A stretch of 64,000 bases of DNA from Avena insularis (GCA_023614405.1 CM042694.1:134111711-134175710); one strand, 5' to 3'; numbered from the stretch's first letter, positions 23,083 through 35,339 are shown. A program made the numbers and translations. The notes: a model not told the origin generated them from the sequence alone.

Positions 23083-24877
23083 GGAGTTTCTCGCGAAAGG
23101 TGTGAGTAGTCGGAAGGTAGAACTCGAAGAGGTTATTGAACCTTCTCTTCATGAAATGGCGAGTAGCGCAGCTCCGGAAGTTGTTACGGAGTTGACTTCA
23201 CCTAATGAAGAGAGAGCTAATGATATTGATCATGAAACTCCGAAAGAGGACACTATCGAACCTCGCAGGTCAAGCAGGACACATGCAGCTCCTGAACTGT
23301 ATGGCAATCCTGTTATGAATTTCATGATTGATGAAATAGATGACCCTGCGACGTATGAAGAAGCGATGATGAGCCCTGATTCCAACAAATGGCTATAAGC
23401 CATGAAATCCGAGATGGAATCCATGTACGAAAACCAGGTTTGGACCTTGGTGGACTTACCTCACGATCGAAAGGCCGTTGAGAATAAATGGATTTTCAAA
23501 AGAAAAACTGATGCTGATGGTAATGTGACCATCTATAAGGCTCGACTTGTCGCAAAGGGGTTTTGACAAATTCAAGGAGTTGACTACGACGAGACATTCT
23601 CTCCCGTAGCGATACTTAAGTCGGTTAGGATTATGTTAGCAATTGCTGCATATTTCGATTATGAAATATGGCAGATGGATGTCAAAACCGCGTTCCTCAA
23701 TGGTAATATTGAAGAAGAGTTGTATATGATACAACCTAAGGGTTTTGTCGATCCTAAGGATGCTGATAAGGTGTGCAAACTTCAGCGATCCATCTATGGA
23801 CTGAAGCAAGCATCCCGGAGTTGGAATCTCCGCTTTGATGAGGTGATCAAAGAGTTTGGATTTGTCCAAACTTATGGAGAGGCTTGTATTTACAAGAAAG
23901 TGAGTGGGAGCAATGTGGCATTTCTGATATTATATGTGGATGACATATTATTGATTGGAAATGATATAGATCTTTTAAACAGTGTTAAAAGTTATCTAAA
24001 CAGCAAATTTTCGATGAAGGACCTTGGTGAAGCTTCATATATATTAGGCATTAAAATCTATAGAGATAGATCAAGACGCCTAATTGGGCTATCGCAGAGT
24101 ACATACCTTGATAAGATATTAAAGAAGTTTAATATGGACGGAAGTAAGAAGGGGTACTTACCTATGTTGCATGGCAAGACATTGAGTAAGACTCAAAGTC
24201 CGCTACGGAAGAAAGAGAGATAATGGATAAGATCCCTATGCCTCAGCCATAGGCTCTATAATGTATGCCATGCTATGTACAAGACCGGATGTGGCACATG
24301 CTATTAGTTTGACTAGTAGGTACCAATCTGATCCGTGTTCGAACATCGGATAGCGGTCAAGAATATCCTTAAGTACTTGAGAAGAACTAAGGATATGTTT
24401 CTTGTATACGGAGGTGAAGAAGAGCTAGTCGCTAAGTGTTATGTCGATGCTAGCTTTGACACTGATCCGGATGACTCTAAGTCTCAATCCAGATACGTAT
24501 TTCTCTTGAACGGAGCAGCAGTTAGTTGGAGGAGCTCCAAACAACCTAAGGTGGCTGGATCAACGGCGGAGGCGGAATATGTTGCTGCCTCAGAAGCAGC
24601 GCAGGAAGCGGTTTGGATGAAGGAGTTCATAACGGAACTAGGTGTGGTTCCTAGTGCGTTGGACCCAGTGGTGATCTATTGTGACTATAATGGATCCATA
24701 GCCAACGCCAAGGAACCAAGGTCTCACAAGAATTCCAAGCATATTAAGCGCCGATTTCACTCCATCTGCGAGCATGTCAAGGATGGAGATATAAAGATTT
24801 ATAAAGTGCACACGGACCTGACTATAGCAGATCCGTTGACTAAAGTTCTCCCTAGGGCAAAACATTATCAACACTAG
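23083..24877 (+). pseudogene. Copia reverse transcriptase and RNase H, first copy
   Basis: RT begins after a linker rich in E, S and P. Stops occur at 23396-23398 (TAA where the second copy has GAA) and 23564-23566 (TGA where the second copy has CAA). RT core: QMDVKTAFLNGNIEEELYM, SIYGLKQASRSWN and the catalytic YVDDILLIG at about 23932-23958. A frameshift near 24200 separates RT from RNase H (24335-24877), which keeps its acidic residues in CYVDASF, STAEAEY, YCDYNGS and IADPLTK. No single protein can be made across the stops and frameshift. Confidence 0.85.
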
Positions 24878-24930
24878 AACTCCATGGGTGTTATATTTAT
24901 CACTATATAAACTAGATTATTGTCTCTAGT

Positions 24931-24943
24931 GCAAGTGGGAGAC
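24931..24943 (+). other. Polypurine tract
   Basis: GCAAGTGGGAGAC directly precedes the LTR start at 24944, the expected plus-strand primer position. Confidence 0.75.
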
Positions 24944-26599
24944 TGAAGGAAATATGCCCTGAGAGGCAATAATAAAGTTGTTATTATGTATTCCTTGTAT
25001 ATGATAGATGTTTATTTTGCATGCTATAATTGTATTGATAGGAAACATCAATACATGTGTGTTTAATAAACAAAAAGGGTTCCTAGTTATGCCTCTCTTA
25101 TAGACTAGCTTGTTGATTAACAAGATGATCAAGGTTTCCTGATCATGGACATTGGATGTTGTTAATAACAAGGTCACAGCATTTGTGAAATGATGTGATG
25201 AACATTCATACGAAGTATAGCATTACGATCAAGTCATTATGTTTATATTGCTATAACATCATACAAAGTAGTCTTAGTCCTTAGACCATGAGATCATGTT
25301 AATTGCTAACACCGGAAGAGTATCTTGATAACATCAAACGTCACACCGTAACAGGGTGACCATAAAGGTGGGTTCAGTGCTATGAAGATGTTATGTTGAG
25401 GCTCATGGATCAAGAGTGGAATTTTTCAATCCCGATGACGGATAGATATACTCTGGGCCCTCTCGGTGATATCACATTAAGATAGCTTGCAAGCAAGTGA
25501 TGTGATCACTAGAATGTTATATCACGGGAACAAGAAAAGAGTGCATGTCGGTAACGAGATCAAACTAGGTATTTGGATACCGATGATCGAATCTCGGACA
25601 TGTATTATATCATGAGACAAAGGGATTAAATTGCCGATGTTAAAGGTTCTCACGATCACAGAAGTCATCGTTGAATATGCAGGGTCGAGATGGATCTCCA
25701 GGTCCCGCTTCTGATTATTGATCTGAGAGGAGTCTCAATCATGTCTGCATTATTCGTGAACCGTAGGGTGACACACTTAAGGGTTGCCGGACACCATTTA
25801 GGATCACATATGTTCCAGACAAAAGGTTTGCAAAGCGTAGGAAATGTTTCGATAGAAACAGGAATTGTTTCCATAGAAACCGGAATTGTTTCGGGTGAAA
25901 TTGCAGAAAGTGGTTCTGCATGTGATATTGAAATGTTGCAAGGGGTTTTATGTGAATGTTTGTTAATTAAAGTAATTAACAAAATTCTGAATAAAATAAA
26001 TAAAAGAGTTTTATTAATTGAGAGTTGCATTTAATTTGGTGGAAATTAAATACATGTGAGTGGGATTTTGGGTGGAGGCCATGTTTATGTGAGTGGAGGT
26101 TCACCATGAATGAAGGAGGAGGAGTCCCCCTCATGCGCGGCTATGGGAGGGGTGGGGTCTCCCTCCCTCCTATATAAAGCCCCCTCTCCCCTCTCACAAA
26201 CCACACCTCCTCGTGAAGGATCTCTCTCCCCCTCTAAATATTCCCCCATGGTCTCGGATTAGCGAGATACATGTTCACGGTGGCCTTGCGTCTGGAAGGA
26301 GTTGCTGCTTCCGCTGATTCGCTGGAGCGAGGAGGTGGAGGTTGTCCGGTGGCTTGAACGTGTGTGCGAGGATGGATGCGCTGCTGATTTGCGGCGCTCG
26401 GACTTCCGCACGATCTTGAGATCGGCAAGCATACGACTACATCAACCACGAGTTCCTACTCGTTAACAAAACGCGTTGTCTTCAAGGGTAAGTTCTCCAT
26501 GGATGTATGTCCACCCGTTGCTCTGTATCTAGTAGATAGATCTTGGCGTATAGTTCTCATCGTAGGAAATTTTTTGTTTTCTATGCTGCGGACCCAACA
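24944..26599 (+). repeat. Copia LTR, middle copy, full length (1656 bp)
   Basis: It starts TGAAGGAAATATGCCC and ends GCTGCGGACCCAACA. The TATA box TATATAAAG is at 26171-26179. The base after the LTR leads not into a primer site but straight into the linker before RT, so this LTR serves as the 3' LTR of the first internal region and as the left LTR of a deleted one. Confidence 0.85.
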
Positions 26600-28231
26600 G
26601 GAGTTTCTCGTGAAAGGTGTGAGTAGTCGGAAGGTAGAACTCGAAGAGGTTATTGAACCTTCTCTTCATGAATTGGCGAGTAGCGCAGCACCGGAAGTTG
26701 TTTCGGAGTTGACTTCACCTAATGAAGAGAGAGCTAATGATAATGATCATGAAACTTTGAAAGAGGACACCACCAAACCTCGCAGGTCAAGCAGGACACG
26801 TGTAGCTCCTGAACTGTATGGCAACCCTGTTATAAATTTCATGATTGATGAAATAGATGACCCTGTGACATATGAAGAAGCGATGATGAGCCCGGATTCA
26901 TACAAATGGCTAGAAGCCATGAAATCCGAGATGGAATCCATGTACGAAAACTAGGTTTGGACCTTGGTGGACTTACCTCACGATCGAAAGGCTGTTGAGA
27001 ATAAATGGATTTTCAAAAGAAAAACGGATGCTGATGGTAATGTGACCATCTATAAGGCTCGACTTGTCGCAAAGGGGTTTCAAAAAATTCAAGGAGTTGA
27101 CTACGATGAGACATTCTCTCCCGTAGCGATGCTTAAGTCGGTTAGGATTATGTTAGCAATTGCTGCATATTTCGATTATGAAATATGGCAGATGGATGTC
27201 AAAACTACGTTCCTCAATGGTAATATTGAAGAAGAGTTGTATATGATACAACCTAAGGGTTTTGTCGATCCTAAGGATGCTGATAAGGTATGCAAACTTC
27301 AGCGATCCATCTATGGACTGAAGCAAGCATCCCGGAGTTGGAATCTCCGCTTTGATGAGGTAATCAAAGAGTTTGGATTTGTCCAAACTTATGGAGAGGC
27401 TTGTGTTTACAAGAAAGTGAGTGGGAGCAATGTGGCATTTATGATATTATATGTGGATGACATATTATTGATTGGAAATGATATAGATCTTTTAAACAGT
27501 GTTAAAAGTTATCTAAACAACAAATTTTCGATGAAAGACCTTGATGAAGCTTCATATATATTAGGCATTAAAATCTATAGAGATAGATCAAGATGCCTAA
27601 TTGGGCTATCGCAGAGTACATACCTTGATAAGATATTAAAGAAGTTTAATATGGACGGAAGTAAGAAGGGGTTCTTACCTATGTTGCAAGGCAAGACATT
27701 GAGTAAGACTCAAAGTCCGGCTACGACGGAAGAAAGAGAGATAATGGATAAGATCTGGATGACTCGAAGTCTCAATCTGGATACATATTTGTCTTGAACG
27801 GAGCAGCAGTTAGTTGGAGGAGTTCCAAACAACTTGTGGTAGCTAGATCAACGACGGAGGCGGAATATGTTGCTGCTTCAGAAGCAGCATAGGAAGCGGT
27901 TTGGATGAAGGTGTTCATAATGGAACTAGGTGTGGTTCCTAGTGCATTGGACCCAATGTTGATCTATTATGACAACAATGGAGCCATAGCCAACGCAAAG
28001 GGACCAAGGTCTCACAAGAATTTCAAGCATACTAAGCGCCGATTTCACTCCATCAGCGAGCATGTCAAGGATGGAGATATAAAGATTTGTAAAGTGCACA
28101 CGGACCTGACTATAGCAGATCCGTTGACTAAAGTTCTCCCTAGGGCAAAACATGATCAACATCAGAACTCCATGGGTGTTAGATTTATCACTATGTAAAC
28201 TAGATTATTGTCTCTAGTGCAAGTGGGAGAC
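26600..28231 (+). pseudogene. Second Copia internal region, 5'-deleted: RT and partial RNase H
   Basis: The region begins at a point equal to 23083 of the first copy (GGAGTTTCTCG), fused to the LTR end, so leader, gag, protease and most of integrase are missing. One stop at 26952-26954 (TAG for CAG) precedes an otherwise open RT from 26964 to about 27730 with YKARLVAKGFQKIQGVDYDE, QMDVKTTFLNGN and YVDDILLIGND. Next to it, a deletion of about 230 bp removes the start of RNase H and shifts the frame. The RNase H end (YYDNNGAIANAK, IADPLTKVLPRAKH) is readable at 27905-28198. A polypurine tract (GCAAGTGGGAGAC) is at 28219-28231. Confidence 0.85.
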
Positions 28232-29874
28232 TGAAGGAAATATGCCCTAAGAGGCAATAATAAAGTTGTTATTATGTATTCCTTGTATATGATAGATGTT
28301 TATTTTGCATGCTATAATTGTATTGATAGGAAACATCAATACATGTGTGTTTAATAAACAAAAAGGGTTCCTAGTTATGCCTCTCTTATAGACTAGCTTG
28401 TTGATTAACAAGATGATCAAAGTTTCCTGATCATGGACATCGGGTGTTGTTAATAACAAGGTCACAACATTTGTGAAATGATGTGATGAACATTCATCCG
28501 AAGTATAGCATTACGATCAAGTCATTATGTTTATATTGCTATAACATCATACAAAGTAATCTTAGTCCTTAGACCATGAGATCATGTTAATTGCTAACAC
28601 CGGAAGAGTATCTTGATAACATCAAACGTCACACCGTAACAAGGTGACTATAAAGGTGGGTTCAGTGCTACGAAGGTGTTATGTTGAGGCTCATGGATCA
28701 AGAGTTGAATTTGTCAATCCCGATGACGGATAGACATACTCTGGGCCCTCTCGGTGATATCACATTAAGATTGCTTGCAAGCAAGTGATGTGATCACTAG
28801 AATGTTATATCACGAGAACAAGAAAAGAGTGCATATCGGTAACGAGATCAAACTAGGTATTTGGATACCGATGATCGAATCTCGGACATGTATTATATCA
28901 TGAGACAAAGGGATTAAATTACTAGCGTTAAAGGTTCTCACGATCACAGAAGTCATCGTTGAATGTGCAGGAGTCAGTATGGATCTCCAGGTCCCGCTTC
29001 TGATTATTGATCTGAGAGGAGTCTCAATCATGTCTGCATTATTCGCGAACCGTAGGGTGACACACTTAAGGGTTTCCGGACACCATTTAGGAGCACATAT
29101 GTTTCAAACAAAAGTTTTGCAAAGCGCAGGAAATGTTTCGATAGAAACAGGAATTGTTTCGGGTGAAATTGCAGAAAGTGGTTCTGCATGTGATATTGAA
29201 ATGTTGCAAGGGGTTTTATGTGTATGTTTGTTAATTAAAGCAATTAACAAAATTCTGAATAAAATAAATAAAAGAGTTTTATTAATTGAGAGTTGCATTA
29301 AATTTGGTGGAAATTTAATGCATGTGAGTGGAACTTTGGGTGGAGCTTGAATTGATGTGAGTGGAGCTTCCACCACATGAATGAGGAAGAGGAGGGGGCT
29401 CCCTCCTTGGCCGCCGGCCATGGTAGGGGAGGAGTCCCCCTCTCCTATAAAAGGCCCCCCTCTCCTCCCTCACAAAGCACACCTCCTCGTGAAGGATCTC
29501 TCTCCCCCTCTTGATATTCCCCCATGGTCTCGGATTAGCGAGATACATGTTCTCGGTGGCCTTGCGTCTGGAAGGAGTTGCTGGTTCCGCTGATTCGCTG
29601 GAGCGAGGAGGTGGAGGTTGTACGGTGGCTTGAACGTGTGTGCGAGGACGGATGCGCTGCTGATTTGCGGCGCTCAGACTTCCACACGATCTTGAGATCG
29701 GCAAGCGTACGACTGCATCAACCACGAGTTCCTACTCGTTAACAAAACTAGTTGTTTTCTAGGGTAAGTTCTCCATGGATGTATGTCCACCCGTCGCTCT
29801 GTATCTGGTAGATAGATCTTGGCGTATAGTTCTCACCGTAGGATTTTTTTATTTTCTATGCTGCAAACCCAACA
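28232..29874 (+). repeat. Copia LTR, third copy (1643 bp)
   Basis: It starts TGAAGGAAATATGCCC and ends GCTGCAAACCCAACA. The promoter TATA is TATAAAAG at 29456-29463. One of the two GAAACAGGAATTGTTTC-type repeats present in the other LTRs near 19130-19180 and 25845-25895 is missing here, a short tandem contraction. Beyond it begins unrelated GC-rich sequence. Confidence 0.85.
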
Positions 29875-31206
29875 AGAAGAACAAGCTTCGGTGATGGAGG
29901 AGAGGTACCCAGGCGATCCCGCGGCGGTGAACGGCTTTGTCCGGCGCACTCTCTAGCCGTGGGAGGCCCGCATGCTACACGATGTAGGCTACATGGCTAC
30001 ACCGGACTTCCGGTGCCCGCTCGGCTAGAAGCTTGGCGCTGGCAGCGTGCTGGTGCCGCCGGTACCCGAGGACGACGAGATGGTCGAGGAGATCAGGCCG
30101 CCATCGCGGTGATGCCAGATCCAGAGCTCGCCGAAGACCCCGGTAAACTCGTTTACTGGGAGCAGTTCTTCGTCGAGCGAAGGAACCGGGAGCTCGCCCC
30201 CACCAAGGGCGCCCGGCACGCCGTCGAAGCGCAATAATGATGTGGGGTGCCGTCGCTAGTGGAGTGCACTGGGATAGAAGCTCAACGTCGTCCTGAAACA
30301 CATCCACGCGGGCAACCGCCCGATGCTGGGCTTCCCACAGTCGCCGGTCCCCATGGCGAGGGCAAGGCGCGCCAGGCGAGGCACTACACACCGTGAAGTG
30401 GGAGGCCTCGCCGCCGAGGCGCTCGCCGCCGAGGACGAGGTCACGGGGCATCGTCATCAACAAAGCCCGAGCGCAATCATCACCGACCGGCCGTCTTCGC
30501 TGGCGCCATCCGAAGCCGGAGCCGTCGGAATGGGCGGTCCCCGTCGACGAGGACTCCTTCGCCACGAGGATGGCGATGGAGCAATCTCTACGGGACGTGC
30601 CGCGGATGCCGGAGCCGGACGCCCTCGCCTGGTCCCGGCCGACTGGGAGCAGGAGGAGGCCACCCAAATTCGGCGCCACCAGGAGGAGGCCGAGCGCGCG
30701 ACCGCCCGTAGGTCTCGCCGCCAGCGCGCCTACCAAGGTATGCTGCTCATCGTCCTCGACGACGATGACGCCGGCCCTTCGTCCCAGATGTGGCAGTGGA
30801 GCAACGCCGGCTAGGGCAGCTCGCGCCCACCACAGCCGCAGAGCGACGACGACAACGGCGGCATGGCCGACCCCGACTACACGGTGTTCTACTGTAACTT
30901 CGGCATGTGAGCGGTGTCGGCATCAACATCTCCTCGCGATAGTTTCTTTTATGTTTTATTGTTTTTCTTTTAGCTTAATGCAGCCAAAATTCGGTATATG
31001 TACGAATTTGGCCTAATATGTACGAACTCGCCTCTGTTTAATTAAAATCAGCTATATTCATCTAATTTTCGCCAAGCTTGATCTAAATTCAGCAGAACCT
31101 GAAAACTCGGCCTGAAAACGCGAGTGGAAAAAAGGCCATTCCCAAGCCGAAAAATTATTTAGCGCCGGATCTCGGCACGGGAATCCTCAAGAGTGGAGGT
31201 GCTCTT
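29875..31206 (+). mobile_element. 3' part of a Harbinger-like class II element
   Basis: The right end reads GAGTGGAGGTGCTC followed by TTA; the reverse complement GAGCACCTCCACTC is a typical grass PIF/Harbinger-type terminus with a TTA duplication. The left end is missing, replaced by the Copia LTR at 29874. It carries the GC-rich gene relic below. There is no transposase. Confidence 0.5.
29893..30910 (+). pseudogene. Repeat-associated hypothetical gene relic
   Basis: The sequence reads MEERYPGDPAAVNGFVRRT, a stop, PWEARMLHDVGYMATPDFRC, then in shifting frames a lysine/arginine- and proline-rich middle, and near the end GMLLIVLDDDDAGPSSQM and ADPDYTVFYCNFGM before a stop at 30908. I recall this arrangement (acidic IVLDDSDDE-type box followed by a DYT.FY..(L/F)GM end) from hypothetical proteins scattered in Triticeae repeats. 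Its function is unknown to me. Several stops and frame changes make it a pseudogene. The minus-strand 253-codon frame over the same DNA is a shadow. Confidence 0.5.
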
Positions 31207-31363
31207 AAACATTATCCAATCAGGCAGCCTACCATGCTCAGCGGCGCTCGCTGCGGCGGTATGTCGATTTGGCCACCACGCTACATATATCGAGTATCAC
31301 TATGTATGTCACATACTTCTATTTCTTAGGTGAAAAAATCGTGTCAGATCATGAAGTGCAAAT

Positions 31364-31416
31364 CAGTGTAGTGTATATGTAATGACAGTTTAGTGTAGTG
31401 TATATGTAATGATAGT
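31364..31416. repeat. Short tandem duplication, about 26 bp, next to the hAT element
   Basis: AGTGTAGTGTATATGTAATGA is present twice in a row (about 31366 and 31392), followed by CAGTT in the first copy and TAGTC in the second. The second copy supplies the 8-bp target sequence of the hAT insertion. Confidence 0.7.
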
Positions 31417-32482
31417 CAGGGCCGAGCCGGCAAAATCCGGGGCCTTGTGCGAAACTCTAAAATAGGGCCCTATTTTACTTAAAAATAAATAATAACGTAT
31501 ATGACATTTTAATTCACATAGAAACTAGATATATTAAGAATTATGTATATTCAACTCCTGATTGCATACTTTTTATTTAAATAACATCATTCCTTTAATT
31601 TTCTATGAAATGAAATCCTTAATGATATCTTCATAATAAATCTTATGAAACAACTAGATGAGAAAATTAGAGCAAGCCATTTAAAACCACAAAATAACGG
31701 AGATATAAAACAAAGGTTGGTTATGCACTTGTCTTAATTAGATGGACTTTCCGAGAAATATTACTCTCAACGTTCGTTGATTCCAAACTCATGGTAAAAT
31801 CGTTTTAGAAAACCGTTTTAAGAGGAAACACATAGTTTAAAAACTAGACATGACCGACGAGAATAAACCTAAACTACAAATTATCTTTGTTTTTTAAGAG
31901 GCAACAATACCATAAAAGACATAAAATAGCTATTGTGTTGGTTTTTAAGAGGAAACCATTGGAATAGCCAAAAACGGGAGAAAATATAGAATAAGAGTTT
32001 GTCACACACTTGTTTGGGGTAGTTTTCCAACAGAAGAATTACTTTCGGGACCTATAGATTCTAAACTCGTGGCATAATCGTCTTAGAAAACAATTTAAAA
32101 AGAAAGCCCATAGTGTAAAAAACCATGCAAGACCGATCAGAAAAAAACGTAAACTAAAAAAAACAGTAGAAAATAAAGAAAAAGAGTGTTAGAAAACAAT
32201 TTAAAAGGAAGCCCATAGTGTAAATAACCATGCAGGACCGATCAGAAAAAATCTAAACTAGAAAACTAAAGAAAAATACTGTTCAGAACACCAACTTTAG
32301 ACCTCCAACCTGCACGGAACCCACATCCTCTTCTCAAGCTATACCAGTCGGGCTGCAATCGTTTTATGATTATCTACCGAAGTGGACGTATGCTATATAA
32401 TCCTAACATGAAAATTTTGGGCCCCCAAAATTTCTGGGCCCTATGCGGCCGCACGGGCCGCACTCCCATGGGCTCGGGCCTG
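31417..32482. mobile_element. Non-autonomous hAT-type element with 8-bp duplication
   Basis: The termini are CAGGGCCGAGCC (left) and GGCTCGGGCCTG (right), an inverted pair with one mismatch. Both are flanked by ATGATAGT (31409-31416 and 32483-32490), an exact 8-bp duplication. TIRs beginning CAGGG and an 8-bp duplication are hAT hallmarks. The 1066-bp body is AT-rich, without transposase. It includes a roughly 65-bp unit (AACAATTTAAAA..GAAGCCCATAGTG) repeated at about 32091 and 32190, and a more diverged copy near 31804. Confidence 0.8.
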
Positions 32483-32490
32483 ATGATAGT

Positions 32491-33193
32491 AATCCACAGA
32501 AAATGTGTGGTTGTGGTCAGGCAGATAAGTTTTCCATCTTGCTACCCACTCTGCAGGATAGGCAATATGGCTATGCAATTCCCTTATATTGTTCGGACTA
32601 TTTGTTCTTACTAAGTTTGCTAGTACGGTCTTGGGATAGGTGAAGATGATTACGATGTGCACATTGGAGAGCATAGAAATATTGAAATGTTTTTTTCATT
32701 CTAGCAGCATTGTGACTAGATAGGTGTTATTGAGGTTGTAAATATGATCCTGATTATCTATCTATACATTGAACAAGTCGTGGTGTAGATACAGTTTGTC
32801 TTTGCAAGGTGCTCTTCAGGATGTTTCATTGATACATATAAATACATCGATTCCCCTACGAAGAAGATATAAGAAATCGAGCCAGGGGTGATGAACTTTC
32901 TGTGTTGGCAGCAGATAAACTGGCCGATATACCCACCTCTTCATGTCACTTCAACTAATGTCGAGGAATATCAAGCATTGGTTAGGTGCGCTTAACCACA
33001 ACACATCACTGAAGCAATGGTACATACAGAATTAATTATGCACTTAGATAAAAAAAAATAGCCACAGTTGCCGCGCCACATTCTCTAGTGTCCTAATTAG
33101 TTGAACACATGTATGCATGCCGAGGACTTGGCTTGGTATTTTAGTTTGATTTCCAGTTACACATGTTATTCTTTTTCAAACTACTCACTTATC
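32491..33193. other. Unassigned sequence
   Basis: No gene, TIR or LTR was recognised. Small frames here have no counterpart in the duplicated segments. Confidence 0.45.
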
Positions 33194-33369
33194 CTATACT
33201 AGTCGCTCGTGCAGGAATGACCCTAAAGACATTTCCACCGAAGTGTGTCCCACATCGCACATGGTAAATAAAACAGGCACGTGTGAGTTGTGGCAAGCTA
33301 GAAATAGGCGACCACGAGCAAACTCATATTGAAGTTGGCCACGAGAAGCCACATCACAACATATACTCA

Positions 33370-33500
33370 GCAAAAAACCCACCCCCACTAGGCGATCTAG
33401 GGTTTGACCACTGCCACCCCCTCCCGCCGCCGCCGGATCGCCGCCTGGCAAAGCCCGGGCGGGTGGGGGTGGGGTGGGAGGAGGATGGCGGTTCTAATCA
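33370..33500 (+). other. GC-rich patch resembling a grass LINE 5' leader
   Basis: GCGATCTAGGGTTTGACCAC is followed by a CCGCCGCCGGATCGCCGCC and GGCAAAGCCCGGGCGG stretch. I recall similar leaders at the 5' ends of Triticeae LINEs, but it could equally be a gene leader. No ORF1 follows. Confidence 0.25.
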
Positions 33501-33589
33501 CATACACTTGGGACTAATAACAAGATCGGTTCCAGCAGCCAGTTTTTGGGTTAATTTATGAACATCTTTTTCTGCCGGGTCTCTTCTGG

Positions 33590-35060
33590 CTATTGCCTTT
33601 GTCCGAGATGCCAGGTTCACCAAATGATAGTTCAAATCGAGTGTTCAAGCAGCGTGTTCAGAAAACTGTAATTAATGGGAGGCTCCAATAGCTTTGGCTG
33701 TGAAAACTCTTGGTTTTGGAGAATTAGTGTCATTAGTTTAGCCAAGATCAGCAGAACGAACAACTACTAGGTTTGAGCGTATTCTTTTCATAGAGGAAAA
33801 TGTTTACGGCCTCTTCTACTCTGGTATGACTAACCATGTCATAAAGGTAGGTTCTCGCATTCTCTCTCTATTGGGTCCTTCCTGAACAAGTGGAATTTTA
33901 CCGCCTTGCATCCTGGCTTGTGCAAATCTATTTCCTATTTTTGATCAGTGGCCTGAATGTGTGAATGACACTACAATGGAAATAACTAAACTATAAATTC
34001 TCGGCAACATGCTGCCCCTCTAAATTGAGTGTGTACAGTTACCGGCCGACGAAAATCAAGGCGCTAATGCTAGGTAATTGGGTGTGTGGTGGACATATAG
34101 TATGTTCAGCATATCATAAAGCATCAGTTCCTCTTAATTATACCAGGTCCCAAGTTTACCCCCTTTTTTTTCTGATAAGAAACATAGACTTCATAACAAA
34201 ACATGTGCTTTCTAGTTCTTTTATGTGAAACAACACAAGTCCTTGCATCCCAGAATGTGGAGGCACTTTTGGAATGTTTTTACTATAGGAGTATTTGCCA
34301 AATGCTGGAGGCAATGATGATGTTCTTGTTGATTAGCACCAGTTCCCTGTTCTAGCACGCCCTGGCGTCCAAAATCGATTTCCTGGACAAGGCTAGTTGC
34401 GCTACCGGACTAACCAGCCCGGCCACTCCAGGTAGATCCCAGGGACTCTCCAGGCCAGGCACGGATCAGCGACGCCAACGGAACTTGCTGAGCTTCTAGT
34501 AACTACCGCAAGCTTACTTTAGTGTCACAATTAACCCAAACAGTATAGGGAGATTTACGTAATTGGTACTCAAAAGATCAGTGGAGCTAATGGAGTACAC
34601 AGTAATCACTAGCCTTCATTCCTCAATGTCTCCCAAGCCTAAGGTCGTCTGTCCGAGCATGAGGAGAGACAAACGAGTGATGTTAGTATGGAAGACAAAG
34701 ATCAGGGATCTTCACCAGATTCAGTTTCATTGTGGCTAGCCACCTTCTTCAAAAGACTGAAACTTCCTGTTTGCAAGTTATTAATATAGAGCTAGCTAGT
34801 TGTATTGCATTCTGCTGCATCAGTGCGCTCCTATCTATATGAGCCGTGAGATAGTTAATTACCAACCATCTATGCAGGTGAAATATTTATCTTGATCACA
34901 TCTGGTACTACTGCCAGTCTGCCACACACCACAGGAAATATAGACCCGATTCCTGCAACAAATTATCAAATCGAGCCACAGGGGCATCCAAGATCAATTA
35001 GTTCTATTGTTTAATGCGTGCTATGTTCTACTGGTCAATGCAATTTTACTCTTGTAACTA
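33590..35060 (+). repeat. Duplicated host-like segment, copy A2 (old)
   Basis: It aligns with 46370-48443 and 56661-58037 through many landmarks: CACAATTAACCCA, CTTCATTCCTCAATGTCTCCC followed by AAGCCTAA, GAGCTAGCTAGT, TAATTACCAACCATCT and GTGCGTGCT-like sequence near the end. A short C-terminal peptide PSFLNVSQA ending at the TAA at 34640-34642 corresponds to PSIPVASQA and PSFPIASQA in the other copies. The divergence is large and indels are frequent. It is probably the relic of a tandemly duplicated gene end plus 3' flank. Confidence 0.55.
33794..33847 (+). other. Exon-like island in copy A2
   Basis: After a TTTTCATAG acceptor the frame reads ENVYGLFYSGMTNHVIK and meets an AAAG|GTAGGT donor at about 33847. 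Size and splice context fit a small internal exon. I do not recognise the peptide. Confidence 0.25.
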
Positions 35061-35339
35061 CAACTTAAATTCTCATGCCTTCGATTAATTTTTCTTCTGT
35101 TTTTACATTTATTGACCTCACAAAATGGCAAAGATCTAGACCTTACAATTCTCAAGGACATGTGTAGATATCTTCCAAAAATGCAGCATTTTTCAAAAAG
35201 GAGTCGTAGCTCCGGCCTCTCTGCAGCGACGGATGCAGGCAACTTTTTATTACATTATTAAATTTTAAGTATTCCACAAGACTACATTAGGGGTCACATA
35301 GGGTCTTGGAGCTCGAGTGCGCACATTTGTGCGCTAGAG

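Larger units (their letters stand above)
18527..29874 (+). mobile_element. Copia array: LTR, internal, LTR, partial internal, LTR (BARE/Angela/WIS-like)
   Basis: Three LTR copies (18527-19893, 24944-26599, 28232-29874) alternate with one full-length internal region and one 5'-deleted internal region, all plus strand. This is not a simple insertion. It fits unequal recombination between related elements or an aberrant reverse-transcription product. The first LTR lacks its first 300 bp or so, so the 5' target duplication is gone. Order of domains in the first copy is gag, protease, integrase, RT, RNase H, as in Copia. Confidence 0.85.

Noticed and set aside
29975..30736. 253-codon minus-strand frame
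   Set aside because: GC-rich shadow of the plus-strand repeat-associated relic, whose C-terminal motifs are recognisable.
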